DNA of 64,000 nt from Liolophura sinensis (Eukaryota > Mollusca > Polyplacophora > Chitonida > Chitonidae), in the NCBI RefSeq assembly GCF_032854445.1, contig NC_088295.1:25285385-25349384 (forward strand), given 5' to 3'. Shown piece after piece: positions 1-12,146 of this stretch (positions are counted from its first letter, which is position 1; the number at the start of each line of letters is the position of its first letter). Position numbers and translations under genes: made by a program. The notes under the pieces were generated by a model. It saw nothing but the letters and a program-made list of their open reading frames with translations, did not search any database and was not told the origin of the DNA.

Positions 1-1017
1 GCGATAAATTTCAACATCGAGATGTTGTTTCTGTTGATAAAGAGCCGAAAGCTGGTACTAAAGATGTGAGGCTGTCACCAAGCCACGTCTACACAGTAAA
101 TTTTAGCCGTCGCAGACTTCTAGACAATTGTATCTGGCACACCAACGCCACAACTTATTGCTAGATCGGACACTAAGCCAATTTACTGCCAACTTAAAAT
201 TAGCCTAAACCCTGTGTCAATGTTTGCGCCCAGGCAGACACCGAATAAAAGCATACAGCTTAATGTTATCATTAGGAAACTGTTGTCTTTAATACAGACG
301 TATACACTACTGATGTCATTATACTCTGTTGTACAACTAATTCTGTCCTTTCCTGATGTATGTAGAAAAGGAAAGGGCAGATGTATGAATGCAAATTTAC
401 ACACAACAACAAAATATATAAAGAGTATTTAGCAACAAGCTGAGCTTGACGTTAAGCAAATATTGTCTCCTGATGTATTGACTGAACAGCCTCATATATC
501 AACTGTCTCCCGAATGTGACTTGACAGGTATGATAATACAATCTACAAATATATCATGTTTCATATGGACACAATCATTCGTCTGAAAGTACTAAAACAA
601 GTCAGCTGGAACCTTTTGACGCTGAAGCCATATAGAGATTTCTATACTGAACTCGATACTAACTATCAATAACCATGAACACCATCCATGACATGTCTAT
701 CTCTGGTTGCCATGTCTTTGAATATTGTCTGCTAATTGTCTGGAACCATGCGGATGTGTCTGGTAGAAATCAGCAAAATACATCAATCGTTATGATCACT
801 TTGAGGTTATGTAACACTCATGTGTATAAATTAAATGGACTGGGCAAGCTAAATAAAATATGGTAAAAATAAGCACAAATATCGTTGTACAATATATAAT
901 GTTCAAGCTTTCGTAAAATTCTGATTCTTTTTCAGGGCAAATGACAAGACCAGTGACATTAAATAAAGTTCTATAACCATCAAACATGCGGGATTTTTTT
1001 TATGAAATTCTGTAGAT
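1..1017. other. Non-coding, nothing recognised
   Basis: AT-rich unique sequence. Open frames on both strands are under 75 codons and lack convincing start or splice signals. No tandem or inverted structure seen. Confidence 0.5.
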
Positions 1018-1172
1018 TGACAAGATGATAGGTTCTACCGGCTAAGTGCAACCATTTGTCAACCATCACATTGTCGTGGCTTCTTTTGTTTTACTCTTTG
1101 TGATGTAGTTTTATATTGTGAGTTTGCTTACACCATTTTGTCTTGTTGATATCACCACAGTGTTTCACTACA
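1018..1172 (+). repeat. Dispersed repeat family, copy A
   Basis: This stretch resembles 22850-23010 and 38260-38392. The best shared block reads CCATTTGTCAACCATCACAT here, with matching blocks CCATTTGCCAGCTAACACAC at 22909 and CCATTTGTCAACTATCACTC at 38309, each followed by GTCGT/GTCC and a T-rich stretch. By eye identity to copy B is roughly 70-75 percent across 55 bases, so the copies are old. No coding capacity or terminal repeats are visible. It is probably a degenerate interspersed element; the family is not one I can name. Confidence 0.55.
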
Positions 1173-3281
1173 GCAGACGTATTGATTACTCACTGCCGAC
1201 GTATTGTTAACCCACTAGAAAAACCCCACCCACATATACTTTATATTTCCAAAGTGACATCATATCTCACGGGATCGTAATTGCATAAATCTATTTTTAT
1301 TTTCAGAGGCAATGCTATTTACAACTTCGAAGACAAACATTTACATTCGCAGCTGTATTATCATTCTATTATAAGGGGTAGTTATGGAATTTACTATTAC
1401 TGAATCGGAGCTCTTCCAAACAGACTGAATATATATAAAGGTCGATATTAAGCTACAAGATATTTGAACAAAGCATGAACACCGTTTACGCCGCTAAAGT
1501 GTGCGACAAGCAGCAAGCAATCAATGTCGCCGACGAAGTATTTGTCTAAACATATTTATATTTTTAAAAATTTACACTGTGGGAGCTTTTCGCCACTTAT
1601 CATACCAGAACTTGATGGCTGAATACAATGTATAGTTTATAGGATGAGATTTACACGCGCGTGTAACAATTTAGATTTTTGTATGCTTTGTGTTGGTTAC
1701 AATGGTGAAACATAACAATGACTGTACGTTGTAGACAGTTATTCTAAAACCCGTGTTAGAAATGCCCCCCTGCCACTTTCCCTCACATCAGCTAAAGCAA
1801 TTACAAAACGTTGCTAGAGACTAGTCAGCTTTGAAACACATTGAAATACTAAGAGAACTCCTCGACAGAGAATCCAAACAGTACATTGCAATAATCATGT
1901 GGTGGATTTGCAAGTATGTACATTCGTTAGAACGAAGTGCTAATGACTTACCATACTTGCGAATACGTGGGTACTCTGGCACTCAGGCACTCAGTTTACG
2001 AGGTTGGTGATTTGCACCGCGGCGATAGTTTTATCTTTGATTATGGCCCGCTGGAGATACTAGCTGGTCTACTAGGAAACTGTATATATTGGCCGTGGTG
2101 GGAACAGTGTAAAACTGCCCTCTGGAGGTCTCCGTTCAGACTTCTTGTCCTACGTTCTCTTGTCCCGACGCCACTTACACTCTATAATGTCGGCTTATTT
2201 CCCGAACTACCTCACGTAAATCATTTTTAGTAGTGCAGTGCCTGCCACATCGCCCTGGCTCTAATAATATAGCTCTGTGAGCTATTTTTAACCATGCTCA
2301 GGCGAAGAGTCTATTTGCAGTTGATATTAACACTGATTATGTTACTGGCAGGACCTCTTAGGTATCACCGAATTGGTTCTGTTCACTTTCAACAAATACC
2401 GAAAGGCTTCCAACGATGGTATCTGATCAAATCGGCCTAATTTGACTCACTGCTGAGTTTTCTCTCATCAGCGTCAGAAAACCTCAGCCCCATAGTCCCT
2501 TTCATGTACAAAGGTATAGTTTCGGTTACGGAAGGATTTTCTAATGAGCTTTGAAGTAAAACCGACATGTCGGTCTGTATAGGGTATCAATTCGCTTCTG
2601 TATGGTAGACAGTTGTATAATGAAGGTAGTTTTCTAATTTTTGTGTGCAGTAAATTCCTGGAGCTCATTTTTCTTCTTTCCTGGTAATTTCTAAAACCCA
2701 CGAATTATGAGGTCTTTTAAAGGCGGAGATACAATCTCTCTGGTAAAACAGTTCATTATTAAAACTGTCATGTCATGCACGATGGAGGCGTAGTCAAATC
2801 AGCAATTAAGACATTGTTACGAAAATTCATAAAAGACCAGCTTTATGGTAGTAAAGCTGGCCATATGGTAGTGTAAACTTGATCAGTTTCATATAACCAC
2901 ATACCATTAGTCATATTGAAATTCTCATACTCAAATCAATCTGTCTTACTGTTTATCTGTTTTATTTTATATATGTTGCCTGAGCATTCACTTATATCAA
3001 GCAACAATTATTTAGATATGCAACTTTGCAGATATCAATTAGCAGTAACTTAATCAGCATAACGAAGGGATACTATACTGTTGTGAAAAAGATGGAAAAC
3101 CCCTGATCATTAAAAACGATACGGTTCTCAGACCGTATGTGATATGCACAGAAAAAGTTTTTTGAGACAATTCACGTGTTCATTAAAATTGTAACATCCA
3201 CCGACGCCGATTCACTTTACACACAAATCCGAAATTGTTGCCAAGGTACTTCACCAATTCGTTGACACAAATATACAAATG
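1173..3281. other. Non-coding apart from the weak ORF at 1937
   Basis: Unique AT-rich sequence. Apart from the weak ORF at 1937-2230, I see no repeats, RNA gene or promoter that can be supported. The last bases run into an assembly gap. Confidence 0.45.
1937..2230 (+). CDS. Weak exon candidate, unknown product
   Basis: A 97-codon frame on the plus strand ends in TAG. An acceptor-like TACTCTGGCACTCAG lies inside it, so an exon could start near 1986, in the segment encoding ALRHSVYEVGDLHRGD. No domain is recognised. The rest is Trp- and Leu-rich (for example CIYWPWWEQCK). No donor fits the 3' end, so it would have to be a terminal exon. A frame this long is expected by chance in a 64-kb window; it is listed only as a hypothetical. 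Confidence 0.12.
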   Translation: MLMTYHTCEYVGTLALRHSVYEVGDLHRGDSFIFDYGPLEILAGLLGNCIYWPWWEQCKTALWRSPFRLLVLRSLVPTPLTLYNVGLFPELPHVNHF

Positions 3282-3481
3282 NNNNNNNNNNNNNNNNNNN
3301 NNNNNNNNNNNNNNNNNNNNNNNNNNNNNNNNNNNNNNNNNNNNNNNNNNNNNNNNNNNNNNNNNNNNNNNNNNNNNNNNNNNNNNNNNNNNNNNNNNNN
3401 NNNNNNNNNNNNNNNNNNNNNNNNNNNNNNNNNNNNNNNNNNNNNNNNNNNNNNNNNNNNNNNNNNNNNNNNNNNNNNNNN
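3282..3481. other. Assembly gap of 200 N
   Basis: Exactly 200 consecutive N. A round length usually marks a scaffold join of unknown true size, so distance and orientation across it are uncertain. Open frames spanning it are artefacts. Confidence 0.99.
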
Positions 3482-4740
3482 TAAAAGTCAAGGATCAGAT
3501 CCTGAGATAGAAAACCTAAAGGACGAGATCCCGCTATACAGTATCCTGTAATTACTTACATAATATCAAACATTCTTGGAGTCTTCCCTGTGTTATAACT
3601 GTCAGACAACCCGGATGCATTAAAAGAAATGTTCACCAATGTTTTGCACTTCGAGACAGCATTAGGTCTTCAAATACAGAGCGACATGGATTTAGTTCTT
3701 CCAAACCATAAGCTGTAAGCTGAAGGAAAGCGATATCCTTTGGCTTCTCTGGAGGCCATGCTATTTAATACATTTTTATTCCCACGCGAGCCTTGCGACC
3801 CAACATTCTTACTAGGAATCTTTTCATCATTGGTTTTTTCTTTAGCATCATTGAACGCGCTGCTGACGTGTTATTGAATTACGTGTAATGTTTACTGCTA
3901 GGAAAGGATAAAGCTAAAAAACACAAGGGCACGTTGTTTATCTCTGTGAGCTAAATGACGCCTTTTTTTCTCTTTTAATACTTGTTTTTATTCATTGGTT
4001 ATATTTCGTCAAACTGTGAACTTAATTAGCACCGATTTTTCAGAGACAGCACTGTCTTCGTTTATAGCATTGAGGACCTGGTAACCCCTTCAAAAGCCTT
4101 GTACCCAATTACTCATATATATTTAGAGGGGATCTATCGGTTAACGATGTTCGCTTTCTTGACAGCGATAGGGAAAATATTTGTTGACCGTGATAAATGA
4201 TTGTGTGTGCATGTCGACCTCTGCTGACCATGATGATGTCTAGGTCATGTGTAAAAACAGACGTATGTTTATGAATACCACATGTCAGCGACATTGTTAA
4301 CAAAGGTTCAACACCGTTCTGTAGCAGACGGGGCCCACGGACGAGTCGATTACAGGGAGAGTGAACTCAGGCTGCGCCTGGCTGATTAGCCTACTTAGTC
4401 GAGACTAAGTATCAGACGGTGTCAGACACCCAGTCTGGAAGAAAACCAGAAACGGTGCCTTTTTACCTGGCGTCTTGGCCTCTTTTCACGCAGAAGGTTT
4501 CAAAGCAATTAGGGCATATTTAGAAAGGATATTTAATTACTTCCAGGTCCCTGGCATATGGTTTGAATGTATATTCAGAAAGTAGTAGTTGCCCCAGATT
4601 CAGGCCACCTTGGATGGAGCCAGTCGATGTAATTTTTCTCTGCTATCTCCGCTGACAATCGGCGGTAAGCCTTCATTTACAAGAAACTTTCTGTCCATAA
4701 ACCAATACTTTCTGCCTTTTTCAAACTAAATCAGATGATT
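3482..4740. other. Non-coding, nothing recognised
   Basis: Unique sequence. A short perfect hairpin, ACTTAGTC-GA-GACTAAGT, lies near 4391-4410, but nothing around it indicates a function. No supported ORF. Confidence 0.45.
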
Positions 4741-4965
4741 TATTTATTTACTCGATTGATGTCTAACGTCGCTGTCAAGGATGCTTCATTTATGTAAGAC
4801 GTCTAACGCCGCTGTCAAGAATACTTCATTTATGTAAGATGTCTAACGCCGTTCTCAAGAATGCTTCATTTATGTACGACGTTTAACACCGCTCTCAAGA
4901 ATGCTTCATTTATGTACAACGTTTAACGCCGCTATCAAGAATGCTTCAACTATGTAAGACGGACG
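4741..4965 (-). repeat. 40-bp tandem array, five copies, resembling the SINE 3' tail
   Basis: Units begin at 4761, 4801, 4841, 4881 and 4921, exactly 40 bases apart, reading GTCTAACGCCGCTGTCAAGA then ATRCTTCATTTATGTAAGAC. The run TATTTATTTACTCGATTGAT before the first unit, and the unit itself, line up with the reverse complement of the SINE tail found elsewhere in the window (TATTTATTTGATTGGTGTTT, ACGCCGTACTCAAGAATATT, TCACTTATACGACG). The array is therefore probably an expansion of the last 40 bases of a minus-strand SINE. The period and register are read directly; the origin is inferred from the alignment. Confidence 0.85.
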
Positions 4966-7679
4966 TTAGCTTTATGGTTGGAAGAAAAACAAATTGCTCA
5001 GGGCAAGTCACCGCGCTTGACCTGCTTCCTGATTCAAAGCCGCAGCCTGACCACGCTGGATTAATCCATGCAATATTACTGGGGCCTAATGGATTAATGA
5101 TGACATTTACATTAATGTTGTTTGCTAAGATGACTCTACCAGTTGTTTTACAACTGTAAAATATTACTTAGATTCATATATTGTTTTTGTCTTGGAAAAT
5201 TTGTTTTATAAAAAAAAGCTATTCACTGGTTAATAATTTGTTTTATGATACCTTGGTATTTTACTTATTTTGTCGTGATATACAACTGCAAAAGGTGATA
5301 AGCTTACGTTGACTATTTATGCTGCAAGATAATTTGAAAGCCATTCAGTTTTTGAATTTTTAAGTAAATCAGTGAGCTTTGATTTCAGAAACTTTAGAAG
5401 GAGACGAAATTAAAACCTTCATGGTGCAACGGTTTGTAGGCCAATATGTGCACAATAAGCATTATAAGCAAATTATAACTGTATGTGTGATTGCGTTAAT
5501 TTTATTGTTGTAAAATCGTGCCCTTTAGAATCGGTTTTTCGCACAACAAAAATCATTTCGTTAGCTGTCATTTTAAGATATATGCGTCATATTTCTTACT
5601 GTACTGATTTCTGAACTGAACAAAGTAAATTTATGTACTTTAATCACCAAAGACATATTCATCCTTGACTATTAAGTTCATCGTGCTATCTGTGTAGTAT
5701 TATCAGTCTGAGGTGATCTTTTACGTCGACTTCCTGAAAAACAAAAAACGTTAACAAAGTCGGCGTGAGCGTGATGTTTGTGTTCATTGTGAATCTGAGA
5801 ATTGCGTGCTACATTTAAATACATCCCAGACGTTCTAACCAGAAACATCAGGTACCTTTAATGCAAACATCACCTTCTGGTACAAAAATAGCCAAAACTG
5901 TTAGACTGAGTTTATTTTTGCCTTATTGTCATTGGATATGTCCCTTAAGAGATACAAAAGTCAGCGATAGTCGCCCACTCGCTCAAGTCTGTCGTCAGCG
6001 TTCTAATATATACGCATCTAGCCTTACACTGTCATTAAGAGAAGACTGGGTTGAAGTCACTTTTAGACTTTTCTTCAGGATGTAAAACCAACTCTTTATG
6101 CTTAAATCCAATCTCATTAAATTCTTCATATCTGCCCAAGAAGTCGTGTTTTACCTAGGGAAATATAGGATATGGTTCAAGTATTTTGCTATAAGAGCAC
6201 ATATTTATAACCTTCATTATATGCTGAGAGATGCCCGGAGGAATCACACATACTGGTGGTTGGCTATTAATAACGCCTGAGTATGGTGGAAAAACTGCGT
6301 AAAACTGAGAGTTGTGGGTGATCCTCTAATAAGTGAATCCAAGATTTATTGTTGTCACCCCCTTCAAATTCTGTTCTTCCGATATGAAATGCCACTACGC
6401 CTTTCTATATAAGCGGAGTTTTGTTACTTTGACGGATATAAATTCTGTTTAGGAACAGGTTTTCCGGAGAAGGAAATTTGTGCATTAAAATAGCTTGTAT
6501 CAAGTAAAAATAGAGTCATCTGTTGGATTATTGTTGTCTTTTTGTGTGGGCGTGTGTGTGTGCTTCTTTTTGTTAAATTTTATTCTAGGAACTGATTTAA
6601 AATATGTTTGATTTGATAACAATGAAAGCTTTTTCATACAAAATGTAATGTAGATATAATGTAACTGTCGTAGACTTTTGACTTTAGTGCAGGAAATTTA
6701 ACCTGACACATGCAAATGTTTTCATTCATTATACTTATTTCTTTTTCTCTAAGTTTTATTTGGCTTTTGTATATGTTTATTTATAATGGAAGTATAGGTA
6801 GCAAATTTTTTCTCTTCTTTACAAGCTACGTTGATTTCTAAATGGAATAACATAGTTGCTGATAATTCCCGTACATATAAACAATTCAAGGAATAAATCA
6901 GTACGCAAAGAGGGAAATTATACTTTAGAGTGCACAAATATATCCGATCTTTATGTTGTTTAACATAACGTGACGTTATATCTCTGTCCACAAATAATTT
7001 CATTTAGTCTAATAATCGTGTTTACTTTGATCACATGAAAAAAATAAAAACAAAATGAATTGTTTTTAATAGTGCTTTTAAGATTGACGAGTTACAGAGT
7101 TAGCCTTATCACGTTGTAGGCATAGACCTTGTGTATGGGATCTTTCCAGCTGAATACTTACATCTTCCCTCATCCGTTACCTGATAAGTGAGTAATTAAT
7201 GCATATAGTTGTAATAATACATGCGTGCTGAAGCGTTTACTCGATAACCTTGTATTCCCTGCTTACACCACATTCTCTAACGGGTGTATTCCTTTATTTA
7301 TCCGGCTATTTGTTGGCTTCATCGAACAAATATAAACTCCATTTTAAGTTAGTTTTGTTTTTGAAAATTGAGAACGTCTATGCTAAGATTTGCCATGCAA
7401 TATTGTATTTCTCAAATTAATTTTATTAAAAAGTGACAGAGGAGTCGCAAAAACATCCAGGATTGGTAGCCTACAAGGCAGCCATGCCATATACTCCTCA
7501 CGCGCTTGAGACGGGAAATAAGCGTGTATAAAATGCTGACAGCAGCCTTCCCTTCACATAAGTTGGTTTATTTAGAGTATTCTGTATCAATATCTATCTA
7601 AAAGTTCACCCAATCTTTGTATATTTTACACTCACCACTGGCTCTCAACGTTAGCAGTGTTTCTTTCTTATACCAAGCT
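4966..7679. other. Long AT-rich stretch, no gene seen
   Basis: About 2.7 kb of AT-rich sequence with T-rich runs and frames of at most about 85 codons. A short GT run lies near 6545-6560. No domain, splice pair or repeat can be supported. It could be intron or intergenic. Confidence 0.45.
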
Positions 7680-7859
7680 GGGCCTCCATGACCTAGTAGT
7701 TAGCTGCCAGCTCGACGCAGTGACCCAGGAGCATCTCACCTAAGCGGTCGTTATGAGTTGGTCCAGTTCACGCTGGCTTCCTTCTACCATAAGTATTCTT
7801 CGTTTCGGCGTAAAACATTAACCAAATAAATAAATTAATTAATTAATGAATAAATAAAT
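7680..7859 (+). mobile_element. tRNA-derived SINE, internally deleted
   Basis: The 5' end, GGCCTCCATGACCTAGTAGT followed by TAGC, is the tRNA-like head with an A-box-like segment. It continues into TGACCCAGGAGCATCTCACC, the TATGAGTTGGTCCAGTTCAC B-box region and a CGCTGGCTTC core. The middle (GGGAAGGT..CTGCCCGG) is deleted, and the element resumes at AAGTATTCTTCGTTTCGGCG, then TAAAACATTAACCAAATAAA and an AAAT/AATT tail. No target-site duplication is obvious. Non-autonomous; it would need LINE machinery in trans. Confidence 0.85.
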
Positions 7860-8340
7860 CTAAAACAAACGTCACCAAAATTAACGCTATAAGGTTAACT
7901 GTTGGCCTACTTTACACAACTGCTGACAGCCAAACTTTTACCAAAGATCAAGGTGTACATTCAGTACTACACTGTAACCGTGATACAATGATACGAGGCA
8001 TACGAATGCTGAAGAACGCCAAACAGGCATGCAACATTGGAGAAATATTTAACGCTAGTAAGGTATGGGCATACGGAATGCTAGTATACAACCAGACACA
8101 TGGTCAGTGACAGTGCCCCGATTAAAAATAGCGAAGCTTTTAAAAATTAATCACACCATTGTATAACCAGCCTGAATATGGAAAGCGGCAGACAGGATCT
8201 GGAAAACCAAATAAGCCAGTGCCAAATATACTTTGACTAAACCAGTACATGTATTATCAGCTCCTTTCACGCTCTAACCAATTCACTGACAAACAAGCTT
8301 AAACCACAGTAGAGATGACCGATTGGGTTCTAGCAAGGTA
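7860..8340. other. Non-coding, nothing recognised
   Basis: Unique sequence between a SINE and a degenerate array; no supported ORF. Confidence 0.45.
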
Positions 8341-8600
8341 AAAGTCGGGCGAAACTTAACTCTGTCTTGACATGGTTAAAGTTATACAAACTCAAAACAG
8401 ACTGGACATAATTAAAGTCTTCTTTAATACGCCTAACTCTAACAAGTTAAAGTTAGACAAGTTTAAACCACTCCAGACATAGTTCAGTTCGACAAGTTTA
8501 AATAAGTCTGGACATGGCTATCTTTTAACAAGGTTAAATCAGCCTGGACATGGTTAAAGTCAGACAACCTTAAATCTACAGGGACAGTTTTTTATTCGTC
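8341..8600. repeat. Degenerate ~36-bp tandem array
   Basis: Repeated blocks of the form CTGGACATGGTTAAAGTCAG followed by ACAAGTTTAAA recur at about 36-base spacing, with indels and substitutions, from about 8360 to 8590. The degeneracy suggests an old array. Not coding. Confidence 0.7.
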
Positions 8601-9955
8601 TGACTTTAAAATTTTCCCAAAAACCATTTCTACTGTCATATAACATTCAGATCTAACATCAGATGGTCTTTTCAGATTCATTGCCAGTTTTCTGATCTAT
8701 TTTAGTTTTGATTTGATGTATTTTGATAACGGACTTCTTACAACCTACATTGTAAGCAAGCCGGAAGAAGAAATGTGGCAAGGAGATCCCGTATTTCTTA
8801 TTTTATTGCTTCATACATGGTTATTATTAATATCCAGGCACTTGGATACATGTTGTGGTGCTATAGCTTTATTTAGCCGGGCCAAGCGCCGTGCAGTATA
8901 CCGATCAATGTATAGGCGAAAGTAATTACCATGCCTCTTATCTGCCGAAGATCTAATTTCGTAGCCGTACAGAATGTATATTGAATAGTTATTGGGGGAA
9001 TAAAGTCTTGTTGTGTGGCCGTTGCTGGCCACAGTCGAGGAAACACCGCCAATGATGTATCGATCCTTTAGTGACCAACGCGAAGGTAATTTGGCTCAAG
9101 CTACCTCCGCCAAAACTCACATGCGAAGTAAACTGAAAAGTTAAACCGTGTCGGCGGAAGTGAGCAACGCGGTTTATCGTGAAAAGCGCCTGTTTGCATA
9201 CATCAAATGACAAGGTAATTATTGGAAAATGGCAGCAAAACTTCTTCGGGGCTCACCTTATGGTGTATCGATCTAGGGGTACTTAGCGCCTGGCCAGCCG
9301 CCAAGGTAACTAATTATTACAAAAGCTAATTTGCGGACTTATTATGATACAGCACAAAGCTCATTTTGTGACGGCATCAGGTGTTCCTCTTCCTGAGAAG
9401 ATGCATTACATCTGAGAAAACTCATTAATGCTCATCCTCCAGCTATAGACGGTGAGCATTACTGGCCGTTCCCAAAATTATACTACTTTGTTAAATGTGC
9501 GCCCATAAGATTACCCACGTTCTGTAAAACTATTTTATAGTTAAATGCTTAAATACTTATTAATTAAACTTGAATTTGACAGAAAGGAAATGCTGTCTGA
9601 TAAGCTACTATTGCCGATCACCTCACCAGCAAATTTGGTCACCCCGTGCAGAGATTTTTCCTCATCGATTCTGAAAAGAAATCGATAGCACCATTGATTT
9701 GTGTGCTGAGGTAATGAGTTCTATTGTGTGTTCAACAAGTTTGATGACCATATGCTTTACGGAGTATTCATAGTAGCTGTCACTTAGATCAACCATTGTC
9801 CTTAGGAGATCGCTGTATTGACCTAATTATAAGGACACAGTCGAGCCTAGGCGTCTTTGTAAAACATTCATTTCTAACCTTGTCTCATTTTCAGCTGGTG
9901 TTCACCATGAATAAACAGGGGGTTTAAGTACTTTTACATATGGTAAATTGTGTAT
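8601..9955. other. Non-coding, nothing recognised
   Basis: Unique sequence. Frames of about 70 codons on both strands near 8713-9213 overlap each other and lack splice or start support. Confidence 0.45.
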
Positions 9956-10303
9956 TTATTTATGTGATTGTTGGTTAGTGAAAATGTCAGAATTTTTCTT
10001 TTCTACGACCCCTGCCCGTTTCACGGGTGAATACAAATGGAGTGACTGAACGAAACCACTGTTCTTGGGCAAGATACTGACGAACTTTCCCACTTTTTCC
10101 CAAAGAACGCTAAACTGCACATGTCGCCCCCTTATGAGCACCGTCCACCGTTTATAGTCACCAAAGCCCAAGTAACAGAATACGATCAATGATGGCAAAC
10201 TATTGTAAAGATCTATAAAGGTATAATCTGTCGGTATGTTAGACATATGATCAAAAGGTATCGTAATGTGAATCGGGGCAATGTCTATGCCAGCATCTCC
10301 CAC
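9956..10303 (-). CDS. Weak ORF, unknown product
   Basis: The frame holds 115 codons on the minus strand, from directly after a stop to TAA. The sequence is mixed (for example GDAGIDIAPIHITIPFDH, later WTVLIRGRHVQFSVLWEKVG) with no low-complexity bias and no domain I recognise. The only start at the 5' edge is GTG, so if real it would be an internal or terminal exon. A frame of this length is not exceptional in 64 kb; composition is the only argument for it. Confidence 0.15.
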   Translation of the reverse strand: MGDAGIDIAPIHITIPFDHMSNIPTDYTFIDLYNSLPSLIVFCYLGFGDYKRWTVLIRGRHVQFSVLWEKVGKFVSILPKNSGFVQSLHLYSPVKRAGVVEKKNSDIFTNQQSHK

Positions 10304-10790
10304 TCAATAAATGACTATATAATTGACTTATCGTTTTTTCATGAAGACGCCATGTGGAATAAATTTATGTTTCTTTCGAAGCTGATTAATTGACTTATTG
10401 TCATGTAACGCTAAACTTTACAGTTGTATAGTTGTTATTATTATTATTATTATTTTTTTGTTTTTTGTGTGGTAAGTTTAACGTTTTTTTCCAGCTCTTT
10501 TATCTCTCATGTTAGTTTCAGAAAGATGGAGATACCAAAGCAGATGGCCTCATCTGCACCACGATACTGAATATATGAGGGTAAGTTTGTCTTTGTGAAA
10601 TGAAACATCATAGACACAAACCATTCCAAAGTTTAACTGAGATGGTCTGTTCGAAGGAAATGTTTTCTTGGCGCGCATACGATACCATGTTAGCATCTTC
10701 GCCCTGGTCAGAATCAAAATATTAGAATTAATAAACTTTGAGAAAATTATTATTAAAGTTGATAAATGTTTAACGCCGTCCTCTTTACCT
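10304..10790. other. Non-coding, AT-rich
   Basis: Contains a short (TTA)n run near 10435-10453 and poly-T. No gene seen. Confidence 0.45.
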
Positions 10791-10862
10791 AACACCAGAG
10801 AGACCAGAGCTGGATTCGAACTCGCGACAGTATGCATCGGCCAAGTGCCTAATGGTCGCTAA
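10791..10862 (-). mobile_element. tRNA-like fragment, probably a SINE head
   Basis: On the minus strand, GTCGCGAGTTCGAATCCAGC is a good Pol III B box (GTTCGAATCC), with an A-box-like ATTAGGCACTTGG upstream. The plus strand reads CTGGATTCGAACTCGCGACA. A similar CTGGATTCGAACTCATGACC occurs at 15609. A cloverleaf for a functional tRNA is not apparent, so this is more likely a SINE head fragment. It lies next to the 79-bp array. Confidence 0.5.
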
Positions 10863-10871
10863 ACTGCACAT

Positions 10872-11232
10872 GCACAATGATGTTTTGGTGAGATCACCTA
10901 GCAGGCCTCACAAACGCTGTCTTGACAAGTAACTGTGGAAGGCAAGTGATCTGCAACGATGTTCAGGTGAGATCAATCAGACGGCCTCTCGAGCATTGTC
11001 TTGACAAGGAACTGTGGAAGGTAAGTGATCTACATCAAGCCCCATATGAGATCACATAACCAGCCTCACGAGCGGGGTCATGACAAGTAACTGTAGAAAG
11101 CAAGTGATCTACAGCAATTTCCAGAAGTGATCAACTAGCCGGCCCCATGAGCGCTCTCTTGACAAGTAACTGTGGAAGGTAAGTGATCTCCAGCAATCTT
11201 CAGGTGAGATCACGTAACTGGCCTCGCCATCA
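10872..11232. repeat. 79-bp tandem array, about 4.6 copies
   Basis: The block CTTGACAAGTAACTGTGGAA recurs at 10921, 11000, 11079 and 11158, exactly 79 bases apart, with a partial copy before the first. Each unit also holds AAGTGATCT and a GTGAGATCAC-type half. Units 1 and 3 read GGCAAGTG or AGCAAGTG where units 2 and 4 read GGTAAGTG, hinting at a 158-bp higher-order period. Not coding. Confidence 0.93.
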
Positions 11233-11235
11233 GTA

Positions 11236-11965
11236 CCGGTCTCTTATTGCTTACAAATACCTTGAGAAGAGTTGAGGGGATACAGTAATTTTTTAAAAAA
11301 ATTCCTTGCCGATGCTCATAAATTAACCAACACAAGTATATCCGACGATTTCAAGGTCAAACATCTCAACCGGGCGGTCATGACTGATCTCTGGAATCTG
11401 AAAAACTTTTGATCGGAGAATCATAGTGATCGCTGTAACCATACCACATTGTACATCTAGTGCCATCTGTGTCGTGCAGGAATTCACGCCACCCGCCATT
11501 TCACAAGGCATTCAAGCGAGTTATCGATCAACGTAGAAACTCTCCTAAAATATGACTAGTTCAAAAGTTCAGTAATGTGACGCTGGCGACAGATTGGAAT
11601 TAATAAATGGGTGGATGACATTACCCCTTTGGGTAAATGTTGCGTAACTCATATGGTCTTAAGCCGTGAGGTCGTGAATGCCCCACAATAAAGATGGGCA
11701 AAACATGTTTTCACAGAAGTTGAAACATTTCCATGTTGAGACTTCTATGGAAAGATAATTTTGTGTGAGAAAAATCTTCTATGAAAAAAAATGTATACAA
11801 CCAAACTCGGTACTTTCCAATGTACAAAAATATTTTCCCCGGTGAAAAAGTGCTTCATTGTTTAAAGAAAAATATTTTCCCACAAAAAAGCAGATCTACT
11901 CACTTTCCTGATAAAGCCATCAATGAAGTGTCCTACCATGAAGAGAAGAATGTATTTAGCTTATT
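11236..11965. other. Non-coding, nothing recognised
   Basis: Contains a short direct repeat, AAAAATATTTTCCC, near 11827 and 11869, and a 63-codon frame at 11781 with no support. Confidence 0.45.
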
Positions 11966-12146
11966 TAATTAAGGTTTTACTCAAGAATATTTCACTTATA
12001 CAACGGCGGCCAACAAGGTGGGCAGAGAACGGACAGAAACCCAAGATCATCACGTACGGCCGGAGAACAAACCAGCATGAGTCGCTGGCAGCATTGCTCC
12101 GCGCTGGCACGCCGATGACCTCGACCACGGAGGACCCCTAATTAAG
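11966..12146 (-). mobile_element. SINE on minus strand with 8-bp target-site duplication
   Basis: Plus-strand order is the reverse of the SINE: GTTTTACTCAAGAATATTTC, ACTTATACAACGGCGGCCAA, CACGTACGGCCGGAGAACAA, CCAGCATGAGTCGCTGGCAG, and finally the tRNA head GACCACGGAGGACCCCT. Direct repeats TAATTAAG flank it at 11966-11973 and 12139-12146, matching a target-site duplication. It lacks the usual AAAT tail and has internal deletions. The 72-codon ORF across it is a shadow of the SINE. Confidence 0.88.

Noticed and set aside
3183-3551. Open frames across the N run
   Set aside because: They consist mostly of unknown residues from the 200-base gap.
4391-4410. Short perfect hairpin ACTTAGTC-GA-GACTAAGT
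   Set aside because: An 8-bp stem is expected by chance at this window size and has no context.
10791-10862. Functional tRNA gene
   Set aside because: A B box is present but I could not pair an acceptor stem or anticodon arm; it fits a SINE head better.
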